NCBI GenBank assembly: GCA_028689775.1
Contig: JAQVCM010000003.1
Coordinates: 1-64,000 of the forward strand
From: Crocinitomicaceae bacterium
GTDB taxonomy: Bacteria > Bacteroidota > Bacteroidia > Flavobacteriales_D > Crocinitomicaceae
DNA length: 64,000 nt
Direction of reading: 5' to 3'
The translations under genes and the position numbers were made by a program. The notes below the pieces were generated by a model. It searched no databases. It saw nothing but the letters and a program-made list of their open reading frames with translations, and was not told the DNA's origin. This document shows, piece by piece, positions 50,395 through 61,378 of the stretch (its first letter is position 1; every line of letters begins with the position of its first letter).

Positions 50395-51996
50395 ATGATT
50401 TCAAGAACACTTTTTAAATTAACAGTAATTTTTCTGTTTTTAACTCCTACCATCAATTTTGCTCAATCTATTACTTTAGGTTCAGCAGCGAATTTCGTTT
50501 TATTCTCTACAGATGGCGCGTTGAGCAATACCGGAATTTCGCAGCTTACGGGAAATGTAGGAACAAACAATGGTTCCAGTACGGCTTTTGGAAATGTAAA
50601 CGGACAGATGCACGACAACGACTTGGTAAGTGCACAAGCTGCTACCGATTTGCTTGTTGCATACAATCAATTGAACGTTGCGGTTCCAACATTTTTCCCT
50701 GCACCTTTATTAGGGAACGGACAAATTTTAACGGCTGGAGTTTATTCCATCGCTGCTGCGTCTACTTTAAATTTAGAACTTACATTAGATGGCAACGCCA
50801 ATTCAGTTTTCATTTTCAAAATTGCTGGTCCTTTATCTACAAATGCAAATTCATCCGTTAAGTTACTTAATGGTGTGAAAGCGTGTAACGTTTTTTGGAA
50901 AGTAGAAGGTTTGATTGACATAGCTACCGGAACAACTATTCGTGGAAATTTACTAGCAAATAATGCTGCGATAAATTTCAACACCAATTCCACATTAGAA
51001 GGAAGAGCGTTTTCTACCGCAGGTGCAATAACCGTAGATGGAGTGCTTGCATACACGCCAACTGGCTGTGGAAGTCCTTTGTTGACTGGGCCTGCAGCTC
51101 CAAATTTGGCTTCAATTGCATGCTATAGTTTGTTTTCTGGTAATGGATCCCTGATTAATACAGGAAGTACGCATACACAAGGAGATGTAGGAACCAATGT
51201 AGGATTAACAAGTGGGTTTGATCCTTTGAAAATAACAGGTATGATTCATCCAATTCCAGATGCTTCTACTGCAACTTGTGCAGTTGACTTAGGAAATGTA
51301 TACACCTATTTAAATGCTTTACCAGTTGACATCGATTTATTGTATCCGAGTCAATTTGGACGAAATTTGGTTTTAACGCCACACACTTACGTACTAAATG
51401 GTGCAACAACTTTTACAGATTCACTTTATTTAAATGCGGAAGGAAATGCAAACGCTGTGTTTGTAATTAAAATCAACGGAGCATTGGAAACAAGTACATT
51501 TTCAAATGTTATCTTGACAAATGGCGCTCAAGCAAAAAATATATTTTGGGTGGTAAATGGTGCTGTAGATATCAATCAGTTCTCTCAATTTAACGGATCT
51601 ATCATTGTGAATAATGGAGCTGTAAGCCTGAATAAAGGAACGGTTATTAACGGTCGAGTTTATACTACCGATGGTGCATTTACAACAGATTCAATTCGAA
51701 TGACTATGCCAACGACTTGTACTACAGTTGGTTTGGAAAAGACAGAAAATGATCTATTGGTACAGGTTTATCCGAATCCGTTCGATCAGGAAATTCACAT
51801 TCAATTAAACAATTCGAACAGTGAAATTCAAGAACTAAAAATCTTCAACATTTTAGGGAAAGAAGTCATGCATTTGGAACTTAATCAATCTAAAACAACG
51901 ATTCAAAGCAGTGATTTTCCTTCTGGAGTTTATTTTTATCAGATTACAAGTAATCAACAAATCATTCAAACAGGTAGGTTGGTTTCACAGCATTAG
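50395..51996 (+). CDS. Ice-binding-type (DUF3494) secreted protein, two domains, type IX tail
   Basis: The 533 residues have a signal peptide (MISRTLFKLTVIFLFLTPTI). Two DUF3494 beta-solenoid domains follow (about 20-222 and 229-445). Each opens with ITLGSAANFVLFSTDGAL- or ACYSLFSGNGSLINTGSTHT-type strands and ends with LEGRAFSTAGAI- or NGRVYTTDGAFT-type strands. DUF3494 includes ice-binding (antifreeze) proteins. The C-terminal 80 residues (QVYPNPFDQEIHIQL, then LKIFNILGKEVMHLEL) are a Por-type type IX sorting domain. Ice binding is inferred from the family; many DUF3494 members are untested. It is the shorter companion of the large adhesin downstream. Confidence 0.88.
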   Translation: MISRTLFKLTVIFLFLTPTINFAQSITLGSAANFVLFSTDGALSNTGISQLTGNVGTNNGSSTAFGNVNGQMHDNDLVSAQAATDLLVAYNQLNVAVPTFFPAPLLGNGQILTAGVYSIAAASTLNLELTLDGNANSVFIFKIAGPLSTNANSSVKLLNGVKACNVFWKVEGLIDIATGTTIRGNLLANNAAINFNTNSTLEGRAFSTAGAITVDGVLAYTPTGCGSPLLTGPAAPNLASIACYSLFSGNGSLINTGSTHTQGDVGTNVGLTSGFDPLKITGMIHPIPDASTATCAVDLGNVYTYLNALPVDIDLLYPSQFGRNLVLTPHTYVLNGATTFTDSLYLNAEGNANAVFVIKINGALETSTFSNVILTNGAQAKNIFWVVNGAVDINQFSQFNGSIIVNNGAVSLNKGTVINGRVYTTDGAFTTDSIRMTMPTTCTTVGLEKTENDLLVQVYPNPFDQEIHIQLNNSNSEIQELKIFNILGKEVMHLELNQSKTTIQSSDFPSGVYFYQITSNQQIIQTGRLVSQH

Positions 51997-52015
51997 CATT
52001 TTCTTTTTTTTTCTT

Positions 52016-52055
52016 AATCCCTCTTTCTGTTCTGCAGATCGAGGGATTTTTTTTT
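52016..52055 (+). terminator. Terminator after the first DUF3494 gene
   Basis: The stem AATCCCTC with GAGGGATT closes a 17-base loop and is followed by nine T. Confidence 0.82.
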
Positions 52056-52170
52056 GCTCAAAAAAGGTGTGAATGATGTAATTGTCACTTCTAAATGTGT
52101 AATATTTAGGATTAGTTTTCTCCTCATCTTTGCAAAGTGATAAAAAAATCACGACATAAATTTAACAATT

Positions 52171-55100
52171 ATGAAAACAAAACTATTATTTATCATAACA
52201 GCGATTGGCTTCTGTTTTCCGAATATAAACTTCGGACAAGTAGCTCCTAACTTGGGAGTCGTCAGTCAGTTTGTTATCTTTTCCTCCAATGGTGCGGTTA
52301 CGCATACAGGAGCAGGAATCAATTCTCACATTACGGGAGATGTAGGTTCGGAAATAGGAGGGAACTCTGGTTTCGGAAACGTCGACGGTGTTATGCGAGC
52401 AGGTGGACTTGTTACAGCGGCCGCTTTAGCAGATTTGAACTTGGTGTATTTAGATTTACTTACCCAAGGACCTCTAACTGCTCACGTACCTCTTTTAGGA
52501 GGTGAAACGTTGCCTCCAGGATTGTATGAAATTCCGGTTCCAGCAACACCTTCATTGAACGGAGTTCTAACCTTAGATGGTGGAGGAGATCCCAATGCTT
52601 ATTTCTTCTTTAAAATGGGAACAGACTTTTCTACAGGGCCAGGTTCTGAAGTGAATTTAATTAACGGGACAAAAGCATGTAATGTTTTCTGGCTGGTTGA
52701 CGGCGTTGTAAGCGTTGCTGCAGGGACTAAAATGAAAGGAAATATCATTGCGAATAACGCTGCAATAAACATCGCTTCGGGTGTTTCTTTAGAAGGGAGA
52801 GCACTTTCAACTGCAGGTGCAATTAGTGTAGGAACTGGATTGATTGCTTCAAAACCAATTGGTTGTGGAAGTTCTTTGTTGACAGGTCCACTTCAACCAA
52901 ATTTAGGATCTACTTCTTGCTATGCGATTTTTTCTTCTGCTGGTCCAGTAACGGATGACTTTGCTTCTTTTGTTACAGGAGATGTTGGAACCAATTTAGG
53001 ATCTACAAATGGATATAACCCTTTGAGTGTAACAGGAGCTATTCATCCCATTCCAGATATTTCTACAAATAACGCTGCTACCGATGTTGGACCAGCTTAT
53101 AATTACCTGAATTTACTTTCGAATGATATTGAATTATTATATCCAGCTGATTTAGGATTTGGACTTGTTCTGACTCCTCATACCTATATTATGAATTCAG
53201 CAACTCATTTAACAGATACGTTATTTTTAAACGCACAAGGAAATATAAATGCGGTATTCGTTATTAAAGTAAATGCTGCTTTTACAACTGCAACCTATGC
53301 AGTTGTTGCATTGAGAAATGGAGCACAAGCGAAAAATGTTTTTTGGAAAATTGATGGAGCAGTTGAAATCAATGACTATTCTGTATTCAAAGGAACGGTT
53401 GTTTCTGCAGGCGCGATTAACTTAAAAACAGGAGTTAAAATTGAAGGAAGAGTTCTTACTTCGGTAGGAGCAATTAATACATTTGCTACACAAGTTAATA
53501 TTCCTGTAGGAACTTGTGGACCGCCTTGTATTGCGGCAAATATTGTTTTAGAACCAAGCAACAAAACGATTTGTGCTGGCGATTCAACTGGCTTTACCGT
53601 ATCGGCAGTCGGAACGAACTTAACATACCAGTGGAGAAAAGGAACTGTTAACCTTGTCAATGGTGCTGGAATTTCTGGCGTAACCAACGATACCTTGATT
53701 TTTGATCCTGCTACTGCTTTAAACAGCGCCAATAATTACAATGTAATTGTTACGAGTGATTGTGGAGCAGTTATGTCACTGAATGTTTCTCTGACTGTGA
53801 ATGCGCAAACATCAATCACTTTAGAACCAATTAACAAAACAGTTTGTGCAGGCGATTCCACTGGATTCGTAGTAAATGCGGTCGGAACGAACCTGATGTA
53901 TCAATGGAGAAAAGGAACAGTAAACCTCATCAATGGTGCTGGAATTTCAGGTGTTACGAATGACACTTTAATTTTTGACCCTGCGAGTGCACTTCATAAT
54001 GCGTTGAATTACAATGTAGTTGTAGGTGGAACGTGTGGAAATGACACTTCAGTGAATGTTTCCTTAAATGTTCGACCAAATGCAATTATAACAGTAGAAC
54101 CAATCAATAAAACAATTTGTGTTGGAGATTCAACAGCCTTTACTGTTTCAGCAACTGGAATAAACTTAACATACCAATGGAGAAAAGGAACTGTTAACCT
54201 TGTGAATGGTGCTGGAATTTCAGGAGTTACAAACGACACCTTGATTTTCGATCCTACAACTGCTTTAAACAGTGCCAATAATTACAATGTAATTGTTACA
54301 GGTGCTTGTGGAGCGGATACTTCTGTGAATGTTGCGCTGATTGTGAACGCTCAAACATTAATCACTTTAGAACCAATTAACAAAACAGTTTGTGCAGGAG
54401 AATTAGCTAGTTTTACAGTGGCTGCAGTAGGTCACGGTCTAACCTGTCAATGGAGAAAAGGCACGGTGAATGTTGTGAATGGTGCTGGAATTTCTGGAGC
54501 TACAACAGCAACACTATCCTTCAATCCTACAAACACCTCGCAAACTGCAAACAATTATAACGTGGTAGTAAGTGGAACTTGTGGAAGCAATGTTTCAATC
54601 AATGTATCTTTAACTGTAGATTCTTCAGTAGTGATTATCGTACAACCTGTTAACAAAACAGTATGTAATGGAGGTGCTACTTACTTTTCAGTGGTGGCTT
54701 CAGGAGCGAATCTTAATTATCAATGGAGAAAAGGAACAGTGAATTTAGTAAATGGTGGAAATATTTCTGGTGTTACTTCGGATACTCTTAAGATTAATCC
54801 AGCTGTTTTCGGAAATGCGTCCACAGATTACAATGTAGTTGTTAGCGGTGGATGTTTCCCTGTTAGCTCAACGTTGGTCAACCTTAACTCAGCAGGAGAT
54901 TTTGGAATCTTGTCTGGCGTTGGAATAAGCAGCACTGGCTTTAGTGTTGTTAGCAACATGGATGTGGGAATTAGTCCTGGAGTTCGTTCTCAAATAACTG
55001 GATTTCCTCCAGCAACAGTAGTGAACGGTTCTATTTTTGCTTCTGATGACATTCTACCTCTTGGCGTTGCAGCTATGTTAGCGCAAGCAAAATTAGACTT

Positions 55101-57294
55101 GACAAATGCTTATCTTTTTGCCGAAGGTGCAACTGCACCAGCTCCTGTAACTGTAGCAGGTGATCAAGGAGGAATAACCTTAGCACCTGGTATTTACAAA
55201 TCAACTTCAACGCTTTTGATACAAGCAGGAGATTTAACGCTGGATGCTCAAGGTGATGCGAATGCGTCTTGGATCTTCCAAGTTGCTTCAGATTTCACAA
55301 CTGTCGGCGGTGCTGGCGGAAATGTTATTCTTGCAGGCGGCGCTCAAGCTAAAAATGTAATTTGGCAAGTAGGTAGTTCAGCGACTATTGGTAACAGTAC
55401 TTCTTTTAAAGGAACTATTTTAGCCTTGACATCCATTACGATGAATACAGGTTCTTCCATAGAAGGTAGATTGCTCGCTAGAAATGGTTCAGTGGTTCTT
55501 TCGGGAACGAATTTGATCAATCAACCAAGCAATACTTCTAACCCTGGTACTTCTAATTTGACATCCGTAAATGTTTCTTTAATTGTTCTTCCTGGTACAG
55601 TAATTACTTTAGAACCAATCAGCAAAACAATTTGTGCTGGCGATTCAACAGCGTTTACGGTAGCTGCAACTGGAATAAACTTAACATACCAATGGAGAAA
55701 AGGAACTGTTAACCTTGTGAATGGTGCTGGAATTTCTGGCGTAACGAATGATACCTTGATTTTTGATCCTGCAACCACGCTACACAATGCAGCGAACTAT
55801 AATGTAGTAGTATCTGGAGCGTGCGGAAGTGATACTTCAAACAACGTTTCTTTAACTGTTCAACTTGGAACCGTGATTACTTTAGAACCGATGAACGCAA
55901 CCATTTGTGCTGGCGATTCAACTGGCTTTACGGTAGCTGCAACTGGAACAAACTTAACGTACCAATGGAGACTTGGAACTGTTAACTTAATAAATGGTGC
56001 TGGAATTTCAGGAGTAACGAATGACACCTTGATTTTTGATCCTGCATTAATTCTACACAATGGATTGAATTACAACGTGGTGGTAACTGGAACTTGCGGA
56101 AGTGATACTTCAAATAACGTTTCTTTAAATGTTCAACCTCTTACAGTAATTACTTTAGAACCAATCAATGCAACAGTTTGTGTTGGTGCTTCAACTGCCT
56201 TTACCGTATCTGCAACTGGAACCAACTTAACGTACCAATGGAGAAAAGGAACAGTGAACTTAACGAATGGTGCTGGAATTTCAGGAGCAACAACAGCTTC
56301 GCTTTCCATCAATCCAACAAGTGTTTTGCATGCAGCAACTGATTATAATGTAGTAGTAACGGGTACTTGTGGAAACGATACCTCTACAATGGCTTCATTA
56401 ACTGTGAATGCAATACCAGTAGCGACAATTAGTTCAAACTCTCCGATTTGTATCGGCGGTACCATCAATTTAACTGCAACTACTGTAGTAGGTGGATCTT
56501 ATCAGTGGACAGGAGTAGCTTCATTTGTTTCAACGTTACAAAATCCGACAATATTGAATGCTACCGCAGCAAACGGAGGTGTCTATTCAATGACTGTAAC
56601 GGCGAATGGTTGTATTTCTATACCAGCAACAACTACAGTGCTTGTGAATGTTTGTAATGCTGACTTGAGTGTTGTGAAAACAGTTAATAATTTAGTTCCT
56701 TTTATTGGTAAAACAGTTGAATTCACAATTGTAGTAACAAATAACGGACCTGTGGATGCAACGGGTGTTGAAGTAAGTGACCTTTTACCATCAGGATACG
56801 CGTATGTTTCTTCAACGGTTACAACAGGTGCCTACAACGCTACAACTGGTGTATGGAACATTGGAACATTACTGAATGGATCATCCGAAACCATGACTGT
56901 AACAGCTACAGTCATTAAAGGTGGAAACTATATGAACACCGCGACAGTAAATGGCGCTGAGTCCGATAATGATTTGTCTAACAATACATCCAGTGTTGAA
57001 ACCACTCCAACAGATTTCTTTATACCAGAAGGTTTTTCACCAAATGGAGATGGAGTTAACGACCTGTTTGTGATCAGAGGAATTTTAAATTTCCCGACAA
57101 ATACAATTACAATCTTCAATCGCTGGGGAAGTAAAGTGTTTGAGGCAAGTCCTTATCAGAACACGTGGAATGGTAACACTACATTCGGAGTTAGCGTTGG
57201 TGGAGATGAATTACCAACTGGAACTTACTTTTATGTATTGGATTTAAATGACGGTTCCAAAGTTTATAAAGGAACAATTTATTTGAACAGATAA
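52171..57294 (+). CDS. Giant DUF3494/Ig-repeat adhesin with type IX (CHU_C) sorting domain
   Basis: The 1,707 residues are built in series. A signal peptide is followed by two DUF3494 domains (about 25-230 and 240-450). Five Ig-like repeats come next (about 455-905), then a third DUF3494 domain (about 910-1120), three more Ig-like repeats (about 1140-1415) and a further Ig-like unit. A DUF11 domain ([20 protein letters not shown], from 1497) and a gliding-motility-type C-terminal domain ([18 protein letters not shown], about 1615-1707) end the protein. It is probably displayed outside the cell by type IX secretion, using Ig repeats as a stalk. It is followed closely by PorP/SprF and OmpA genes, as in known adhesin-secretion operons. 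Confidence 0.88.
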   Translation: MKTKLLFIITAIGFCFPNINFGQVAPNLGVVSQFVIFSSNGAVTHTGAGINSHITGDVGSEIGGNSGFGNVDGVMRAGGLVTAAALADLNLVYLDLLTQGPLTAHVPLLGGETLPPGLYEIPVPATPSLNGVLTLDGGGDPNAYFFFKMGTDFSTGPGSEVNLINGTKACNVFWLVDGVVSVAAGTKMKGNIIANNAAINIASGVSLEGRALSTAGAISVGTGLIASKPIGCGSSLLTGPLQPNLGSTSCYAIFSSAGPVTDDFASFVTGDVGTNLGSTNGYNPLSVTGAIHPIPDISTNNAATDVGPAYNYLNLLSNDIELLYPADLGFGLVLTPHTYIMNSATHLTDTLFLNAQGNINAVFVIKVNAAFTTATYAVVALRNGAQAKNVFWKIDGAVEINDYSVFKGTVVSAGAINLKTGVKIEGRVLTSVGAINTFATQVNIPVGTCGPPCIAANIVLEPSNKTICAGDSTGFTVSAVGTNLTYQWRKGTVNLVNGAGISGVTNDTLIFDPATALNSANNYNVIVTSDCGAVMSLNVSLTVNAQTSITLEPINKTVCAGDSTGFVVNAVGTNLMYQWRKGTVNLINGAGISGVTNDTLIFDPASALHNALNYNVVVGGTCGNDTSVNVSLNVRPNAIITVEPINKTICVGDSTAFTVSATGINLTYQWRKGTVNLVNGAGISGVTNDTLIFDPTTALNSANNYNVIVTGACGADTSVNVALIVNAQTLITLEPINKTVCAGELASFTVAAVGHGLTCQWRKGTVNVVNGAGISGATTATLSFNPTNTSQTANNYNVVVSGTCGSNVSINVSLTVDSSVVIIVQPVNKTVCNGGATYFSVVASGANLNYQWRKGTVNLVNGGNISGVTSDTLKINPAVFGNASTDYNVVVSGGCFPVSSTLVNLNSAGDFGILSGVGISSTGFSVVSNMDVGISPGVRSQITGFPPATVVNGSIFASDDILPLGVAAMLAQAKLDLTNAYLFAEGATAPAPVTVAGDQGGITLAPGIYKSTSTLLIQAGDLTLDAQGDANASWIFQVASDFTTVGGAGGNVILAGGAQAKNVIWQVGSSATIGNSTSFKGTILALTSITMNTGSSIEGRLLARNGSVVLSGTNLINQPSNTSNPGTSNLTSVNVSLIVLPGTVITLEPISKTICAGDSTAFTVAATGINLTYQWRKGTVNLVNGAGISGVTNDTLIFDPATTLHNAANYNVVVSGACGSDTSNNVSLTVQLGTVITLEPMNATICAGDSTGFTVAATGTNLTYQWRLGTVNLINGAGISGVTNDTLIFDPALILHNGLNYNVVVTGTCGSDTSNNVSLNVQPLTVITLEPINATVCVGASTAFTVSATGTNLTYQWRKGTVNLTNGAGISGATTASLSINPTSVLHAATDYNVVVTGTCGNDTSTMASLTVNAIPVATISSNSPICIGGTINLTATTVVGGSYQWTGVASFVSTLQNPTILNATAANGGVYSMTVTANGCISIPATTTVLVNVCNADLSVVKTVNNLVPFIGKTVEFTIVVTNNGPVDATGVEVSDLLPSGYAYVSSTVTTGAYNATTGVWNIGTLLNGSSETMTVTATVIKGGNYMNTATVNGAESDNDLSNNTSSVETTPTDFFIPEGFSPNGDGVNDLFVIRGILNFPTNTITIFNRWGSKVFEASPYQNTWNGNTTFGVSVGGDELPTGTYFYVLDLNDGSKVYKGTIYLNR
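53541..56400 (+). repeat. Tandem Ig-like repeats within the giant adhesin gene
   Basis: Eight repeat units of about 80-90 residues (roughly 260 bases each) occur as five units, then a DUF3494 insertion, then three. Each unit carries [20 protein letters not shown], [22 protein letters not shown] and [15 protein letters not shown] segments. Several units are nearly identical in DNA, so recombination between them could alter copy number. Confidence 0.85.
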
Positions 57295-57331
57295 TCAGAA
57301 GATATTGATTCACGAAATAAAGTAAAACGAA

Positions 57332-58273
57332 ATGAAAACGTATAAAAATAAAATAGCAACGGTAGTCTTTTCACTAGGATGCTTGGCAGCAAATGCACAA
57401 CAAGCACCGATGTTTACGCACTACATGTACAATACGCTCTCTGTAAATCCTGCTTATGCAGGAAGCAGAGATGCGTTAACGATTACTGCATTGCACCGTT
57501 CGCAATGGGTTGATTTTAAAGGAGCACCAACAACACAGACCTTAACCTTGCATTCACCCGTTGCGGGTGAAAGCTTGGGGCTTGGTTTGACTGCTTCCAA
57601 TGATAAAATCGGACCAACCAACAACACCGCAATTTTCGCCGACTTTGCATACCGCATGAAGTTGAATGAGAAGTCAAAACTAGCATTTGGATTAAGTGCT
57701 GGTGTGAATATTTTTCAAGCTGATTTAAATAGACTTGCGCTGGACGATCAGACCGACGCTTCGTTCCAAACGAATATCTCAAATCGGACAACGCCTAATG
57801 TTGGCTTTGGACTTTATTACTCGAGAGAACGTTTTTATGCAGGTATTTCAGCTCCCAATTTATTGGAAAACAAGTACTCTAAAAATAATTTGCCGAATGG
57901 AAATACCTTGGCAGGGAATGAACAGAGACACTATTTTTTCATTGCGGGTGCGATGTTTAAGTTGTCAAATAACTTGGATTTTAAACCAACAACCTTGGTG
58001 AAAGTTACCTCTGCAGCACCAGTTCAAGCTGACGTTACCGCATCATTCATCATCATGAAGAAATTGTTGCTGGGTGCGATGTTTCGAACCGATGATTCTT
58101 TTGGAGTGTTGGTTGGAGTTGATATCGTTGATCAGCTACATGTTGGTTATTCTTATGATTTTTCCTACGGTTTAAAAACGGCGAGATACAATCAAGGAAG
58201 TCATGAAGTGATGTTGAGATATGATTTTATCTATTCCAGCAAAAAACAGATTCATTCACCTCGATACTTTTAA
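57332..58273 (+). CDS. Type IX secretion membrane protein, PorP/SprF family
   Basis: This 313-residue outer-membrane beta-barrel has a signal peptide (ATVVFSLGCLAANAQ). The family signature is QQAPMFTHYMYNTLSVNPAYAG near the start, with repeated strand pairs such as ALHRSQWVDFKGAPTTQTL. In Flavobacterium, SprF is needed to export or anchor SprB. PorP/SprF proteins usually pair with the adhesin encoded upstream. The gene starts 37 bases after the giant adhesin and 21 bases before the OmpA gene, so an adhesin-SprF-OmpA operon is strongly suggested. Confidence 0.92.
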   Translation: MKTYKNKIATVVFSLGCLAANAQQAPMFTHYMYNTLSVNPAYAGSRDALTITALHRSQWVDFKGAPTTQTLTLHSPVAGESLGLGLTASNDKIGPTNNTAIFADFAYRMKLNEKSKLAFGLSAGVNIFQADLNRLALDDQTDASFQTNISNRTTPNVGFGLYYSRERFYAGISAPNLLENKYSKNNLPNGNTLAGNEQRHYFFIAGAMFKLSNNLDFKPTTLVKVTSAAPVQADVTASFIIMKKLLLGAMFRTDDSFGVLVGVDIVDQLHVGYSYDFSYGLKTARYNQGSHEVMLRYDFIYSSKKQIHSPRYF

Positions 58274-58294
58274 TCGAACTTAAAAAATAGCATA

Positions 58295-60235
58295 ATGAAA
58301 AAATTATATATTCCGATGCTGGTCTTCATGTGTTTTAGCATGACGGTCAACGCACAAGAAAAGTCGAGAAAAGAAACCAAGGGTGATGCATATTCATTTA
58401 ATTATTCCTACGACAAAGCGATTGAAAAGTACACAGGTACCAAAGATCTGACACTAGGTGGTCAACGAAAATTGGCAGAAGCATACTTTAAAACTGGTCA
58501 ATATACAGAAGCAGAACAGGTGTACGCTAAAATTGTAATCGCTCCAGCTGGTGTAATGGCTGAAGACCATTACAAATATGCGATGTTGTTGAAAAGCGGT
58601 GGAAAATATGCCGAAGCACATCAGCAATTGGATCAATTTGCCACTATGCAACCAACTGATTTTCGTGCTATTGATTACATCGCAAACAAAGGAAATCTTT
58701 CTAAACTGATGAAAGATAACGGCGATTATCAAGTAGTTCATTTGGATATCAATACCAAAGAGCAAGATTTCGCACCTGCTTTTTACAAAGATCAAATCGT
58801 ATTTGCTTCCACAAAAGCAAAAATGAAAATGATTAAAAGAACCTACAACTTAAACGGTTTGGCTTTTTTAGACATGTACGTTGCAGATGTAGAGAATGAC
58901 CAATTGAAAAACGCGAAGAACTTTGATAAAGGGTTGAATACAAAACTGCATGATGGTCCTGCAAGCTTCAATCAAGCGGGAACATTGGTTGCTTTTACCA
59001 GAAATCATTCACGCGATAAAAGCAAGGATAAAGTAGTAGAATTACAGATTTTTACTAGTAGTTTTTCGAACGGTAAATGGTCTGAGGCTGTGCCTTTCGC
59101 GCACAACAATTCTGCATATAACGTCGGTCAGCCGGCCTTGAGTGCGGATGGTAAAACGATGTATTTTGTCAGTGACATGCCAGGAGGTTTTGGAGGTACT
59201 GATCTTTACAAAGCAATACAAGATGAAAGCGGAGCATGGACTCACATTGAGAATCTAGGATCTGAAATCAATACCGAAGGAGATGAAATGTTTCCTTTTG
59301 TAGATGAAGTTTCCGGGAATTTATTTTTCTCTTCCAACGGACGTTTTGGTTTGGGTGGACAAGATATTTTTATCGCGACGGCAAAGTCGTATGGATTTGG
59401 GAATGTTCAAAATGCGGGTTCACCATTGAATACGCAATACGATGATTTTTCAGCGATTGTAAATGGAAATACTCAAAAAGGATATTTTGCATCCAATAGA
59501 ACTGGCGGAAGTGGAAACGATGACATCTACGGATTAACGCTCTTGAAAGTTCGTGAAATTCGCAAAACCATTGAAGGAATTGCCATGGATAAAAATGGAA
59601 ATGCAATTCCTGGAACCTTTATCACGCTTCAAGATGCACAAGGAAATACCATGGATACTTTGACGACCAAAGACGATGCAAGGTATTCTTTTGTGGTGGA
59701 TTCGGACAAAAACTTTAAGTTAATCGGAAAGAAAGAAAAATACAACGATGGACAAAATACGGTCAGTACTTCAGGAGCAGAAAAAATCGTAAAAGCGGAT
59801 TTGGTTTTAATGACCAAAAAAGAAGTGATTGCTGAAAAAGTAAAATCTGAAACAGAGAAAGATTTGGGTAAAATCGCTGAATTGAAAACCATCTATTTTG
59901 ACTTGGACAAATTCAATCTTCGCCCAGATGCAGTTTCTGAATTAAATAAAATTGTGGAAATTATGAATGATCATCCAACGATGAAAGTTGCTTTGAGTTC
60001 ATACACAGATTGTAGAGAATCAGAAAAGTACAATCAGGTTTTATCAGAAAAAAGAGCGAAAACATCTGCATGGTATATCAAACAAAGAATTACGAATCCA
60101 GAACGTATTTCAGCAAAAGGATTTGGTAAAGCAAACTTGGTAAATGATTGCTATTGTGACGAAAAAGTAACTTCTGATTGTTCAGAAGAAGAACATCAAA
60201 AAAACAGAAGAACTGAGTTTACAATTACAAAGTAA
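58295..60235 (+). CDS. OmpA-family protein with TPR and WD40-like (PD40) repeats
   Basis: The 646 residues have a signal peptide (MKKLYIPMLVFMCFSMTVNA). A short TPR region (about 35-130, with LAEAYFKTGQYTEAEQVYAK) precedes a PD40 beta-propeller (about 165-410), whose blades include GQPALSADGKTMYFVSDMPG and EVSGNLFFSSNGRFGLGG. A carboxypeptidase-regulatory-like fold comes next (about 425-500). The OmpA C-terminal peptidoglycan-binding domain (about 530-646) includes IYFDLDKFNLRPDA. The PorE and SprE-like class of such proteins anchors type IX machinery to the cell wall. It follows porP/sprF by 21 bases. Confidence 0.9.
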   Translation: MKKLYIPMLVFMCFSMTVNAQEKSRKETKGDAYSFNYSYDKAIEKYTGTKDLTLGGQRKLAEAYFKTGQYTEAEQVYAKIVIAPAGVMAEDHYKYAMLLKSGGKYAEAHQQLDQFATMQPTDFRAIDYIANKGNLSKLMKDNGDYQVVHLDINTKEQDFAPAFYKDQIVFASTKAKMKMIKRTYNLNGLAFLDMYVADVENDQLKNAKNFDKGLNTKLHDGPASFNQAGTLVAFTRNHSRDKSKDKVVELQIFTSSFSNGKWSEAVPFAHNNSAYNVGQPALSADGKTMYFVSDMPGGFGGTDLYKAIQDESGAWTHIENLGSEINTEGDEMFPFVDEVSGNLFFSSNGRFGLGGQDIFIATAKSYGFGNVQNAGSPLNTQYDDFSAIVNGNTQKGYFASNRTGGSGNDDIYGLTLLKVREIRKTIEGIAMDKNGNAIPGTFITLQDAQGNTMDTLTTKDDARYSFVVDSDKNFKLIGKKEKYNDGQNTVSTSGAEKIVKADLVLMTKKEVIAEKVKSETEKDLGKIAELKTIYFDLDKFNLRPDAVSELNKIVEIMNDHPTMKVALSSYTDCRESEKYNQVLSEKRAKTSAWYIKQRITNPERISAKGFGKANLVNDCYCDEKVTSDCSEEEHQKNRRTEFTITK

Positions 60236-60288
60236 TCTTCTGATTTATAAATTTTTAAATAAGTAATAATCAATAAAAATCAAAAATT

Positions 60289-60501
60289 ATGAACACAGGA
60301 AAAGCAGTATTAGGAGTTTTAGCAGGAGTTGCAGTAGGAGCAATATTGGGAATTTTAATTGCACCAGACAAAGGATCAGAAACGAGAAGAAAAATCTCAC
60401 AAAAGGGTTCCGATACAGTGGATGATGTAAAAAATAAAATCGCTGGCTTGTTAGATGGTATTTCTGATAAATTCGAAGTGATACAAGACGAAAAAGCATA
60501 G
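60289..60501 (+). CDS. YtxH domain small membrane-associated protein
   Basis: The 70 residues contain a Gly-rich membrane segment (VLGVLAGVAVGAILGILIAP), then Asp-Lys-Gly-Ser-Glu-Thr-Arg-Arg and a helical tail (VDDVKNKIAGLLDG). This is the standard YtxH plan. YtxH proteins are membrane-anchored and often stress-linked. It precedes CsbD and other stress-type genes but has its own terminator-like hairpin at 60563. Confidence 0.85.
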   Translation: MNTGKAVLGVLAGVAVGAILGILIAPDKGSETRRKISQKGSDTVDDVKNKIAGLLDGISDKFEVIQDEKA

Positions 60502-60562
60502 ATTTATTGAGGATAATTCGATTGTCCTGATATTAATTTTAGCTTACAACCACATAATAAAC

Positions 60563-60609
60563 CCACATTTCATCTTTTTGAATTCAAAGAAGTGAAGTGT
60601 GGTTTTTTT
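60563..60609 (+). terminator. Terminator after the YtxH gene
   Basis: An imperfect long stem (CCACATTTCATCTTT with AAAGAAGTGAAGTGTGG) ends in a T-run. Confidence 0.6.
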
Positions 60610-61156
60610 GTATCCAAGTTTCAACGCGATTATTTCAAAGAATTTGAACTTAAAAAGTACTGAATAGATGAGGTTTCAATTTCAGCTGCAAAACAAAATA
60701 AAGTGAACTTCCCAGATGTTTCCTGTATCCCTTGATAGAATCTATTTTGCGACTCTACTTTTGACCGAATACGAATTTAGAGACAGTCAAAAAGATACTA
60801 CCACAAGGTCAAAAAGTGTTTTAGTACAAAAATCCCGAAGGGATGACATTATTATGCGAGTTAATAAGATCATCCGCTCCCAATACTTATAGGAAGTACT
60901 TTTAAAAAGGAAAGCATATAAATAGCAAAATCTTAAAAAGTTGACATTCTTAAACAGCTTCGGGAAGTAAATAGAGATTTCAAAAAAGAGATCAGATTTT
61001 ACTTCAAACTACTTTGATTTTCTAAACTGTAAAATAAACACAAAAAACGAACAATGTGTGAAACATGTAAGTAACAACAAAGTTCATGTAACTATTCCCC
61101 AGCCCTAATTCCTGACCTTTGTTGAAAGAAATACTCACACGAATAAAAGCTAAAAA
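60610..61156. other. Long gene-free region with a REP-like palindrome
   Basis: Here 547 bases show no convincing gene. At 60832-60844 lies ATCCC-GAA-GGGAT followed by GACATTATTATG. This pattern resembles repeated extragenic palindromes I have seen in Bacteroidota. The right end (around 61115) has GACCTTTG, a near-match to the -7 element, possibly the CsbD-gene promoter. Confidence 0.4.
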
Positions 61157-61345
61157 ATGAAAAACTCAACTGAACTCAAAGGAAACTGGAACGAAATTAA
61201 AGGGAAGCTGAAACAGCAATTTGCGCAATTGACTGACAACGATTTATTGTTTGCTGAAGGCAAGAAAGAGGAGTTAATTGGTAAACTGCAAATCAAGCTG
61301 GGTAAATCAAAAGAAGAAATCAATAAAATCATTTCTAATTTGTAA
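61157..61345 (+). CDS. CsbD family stress protein
   Basis: This 62-residue soluble protein has the CsbD pattern: MKNSTELKGNWNEIKGKLKQ, then QLTDNDLLFAEGKKEELIGK and a Lys-rich helix. CsbD-type proteins are general-stress (sigma-B-controlled) proteins in Bacillus and induced by stress elsewhere; the molecular role is unclear. It heads a group of three likely envelope or stress genes running to 62483. Confidence 0.88.
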   Translation: MKNSTELKGNWNEIKGKLKQQFAQLTDNDLLFAEGKKEELIGKLQIKLGKSKEEINKIISNL

Positions 61346-61378
61346 TGTGTTGTATTTTAATAACTTAAATTAAATAAA

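Noticed and set aside
53541..56400. Tandem repeats considered as a CRISPR array
   Set aside because: The units are about 260 bases, coding, and form Ig-like domains. There are no short repeats with unique spacers and no cas genes.
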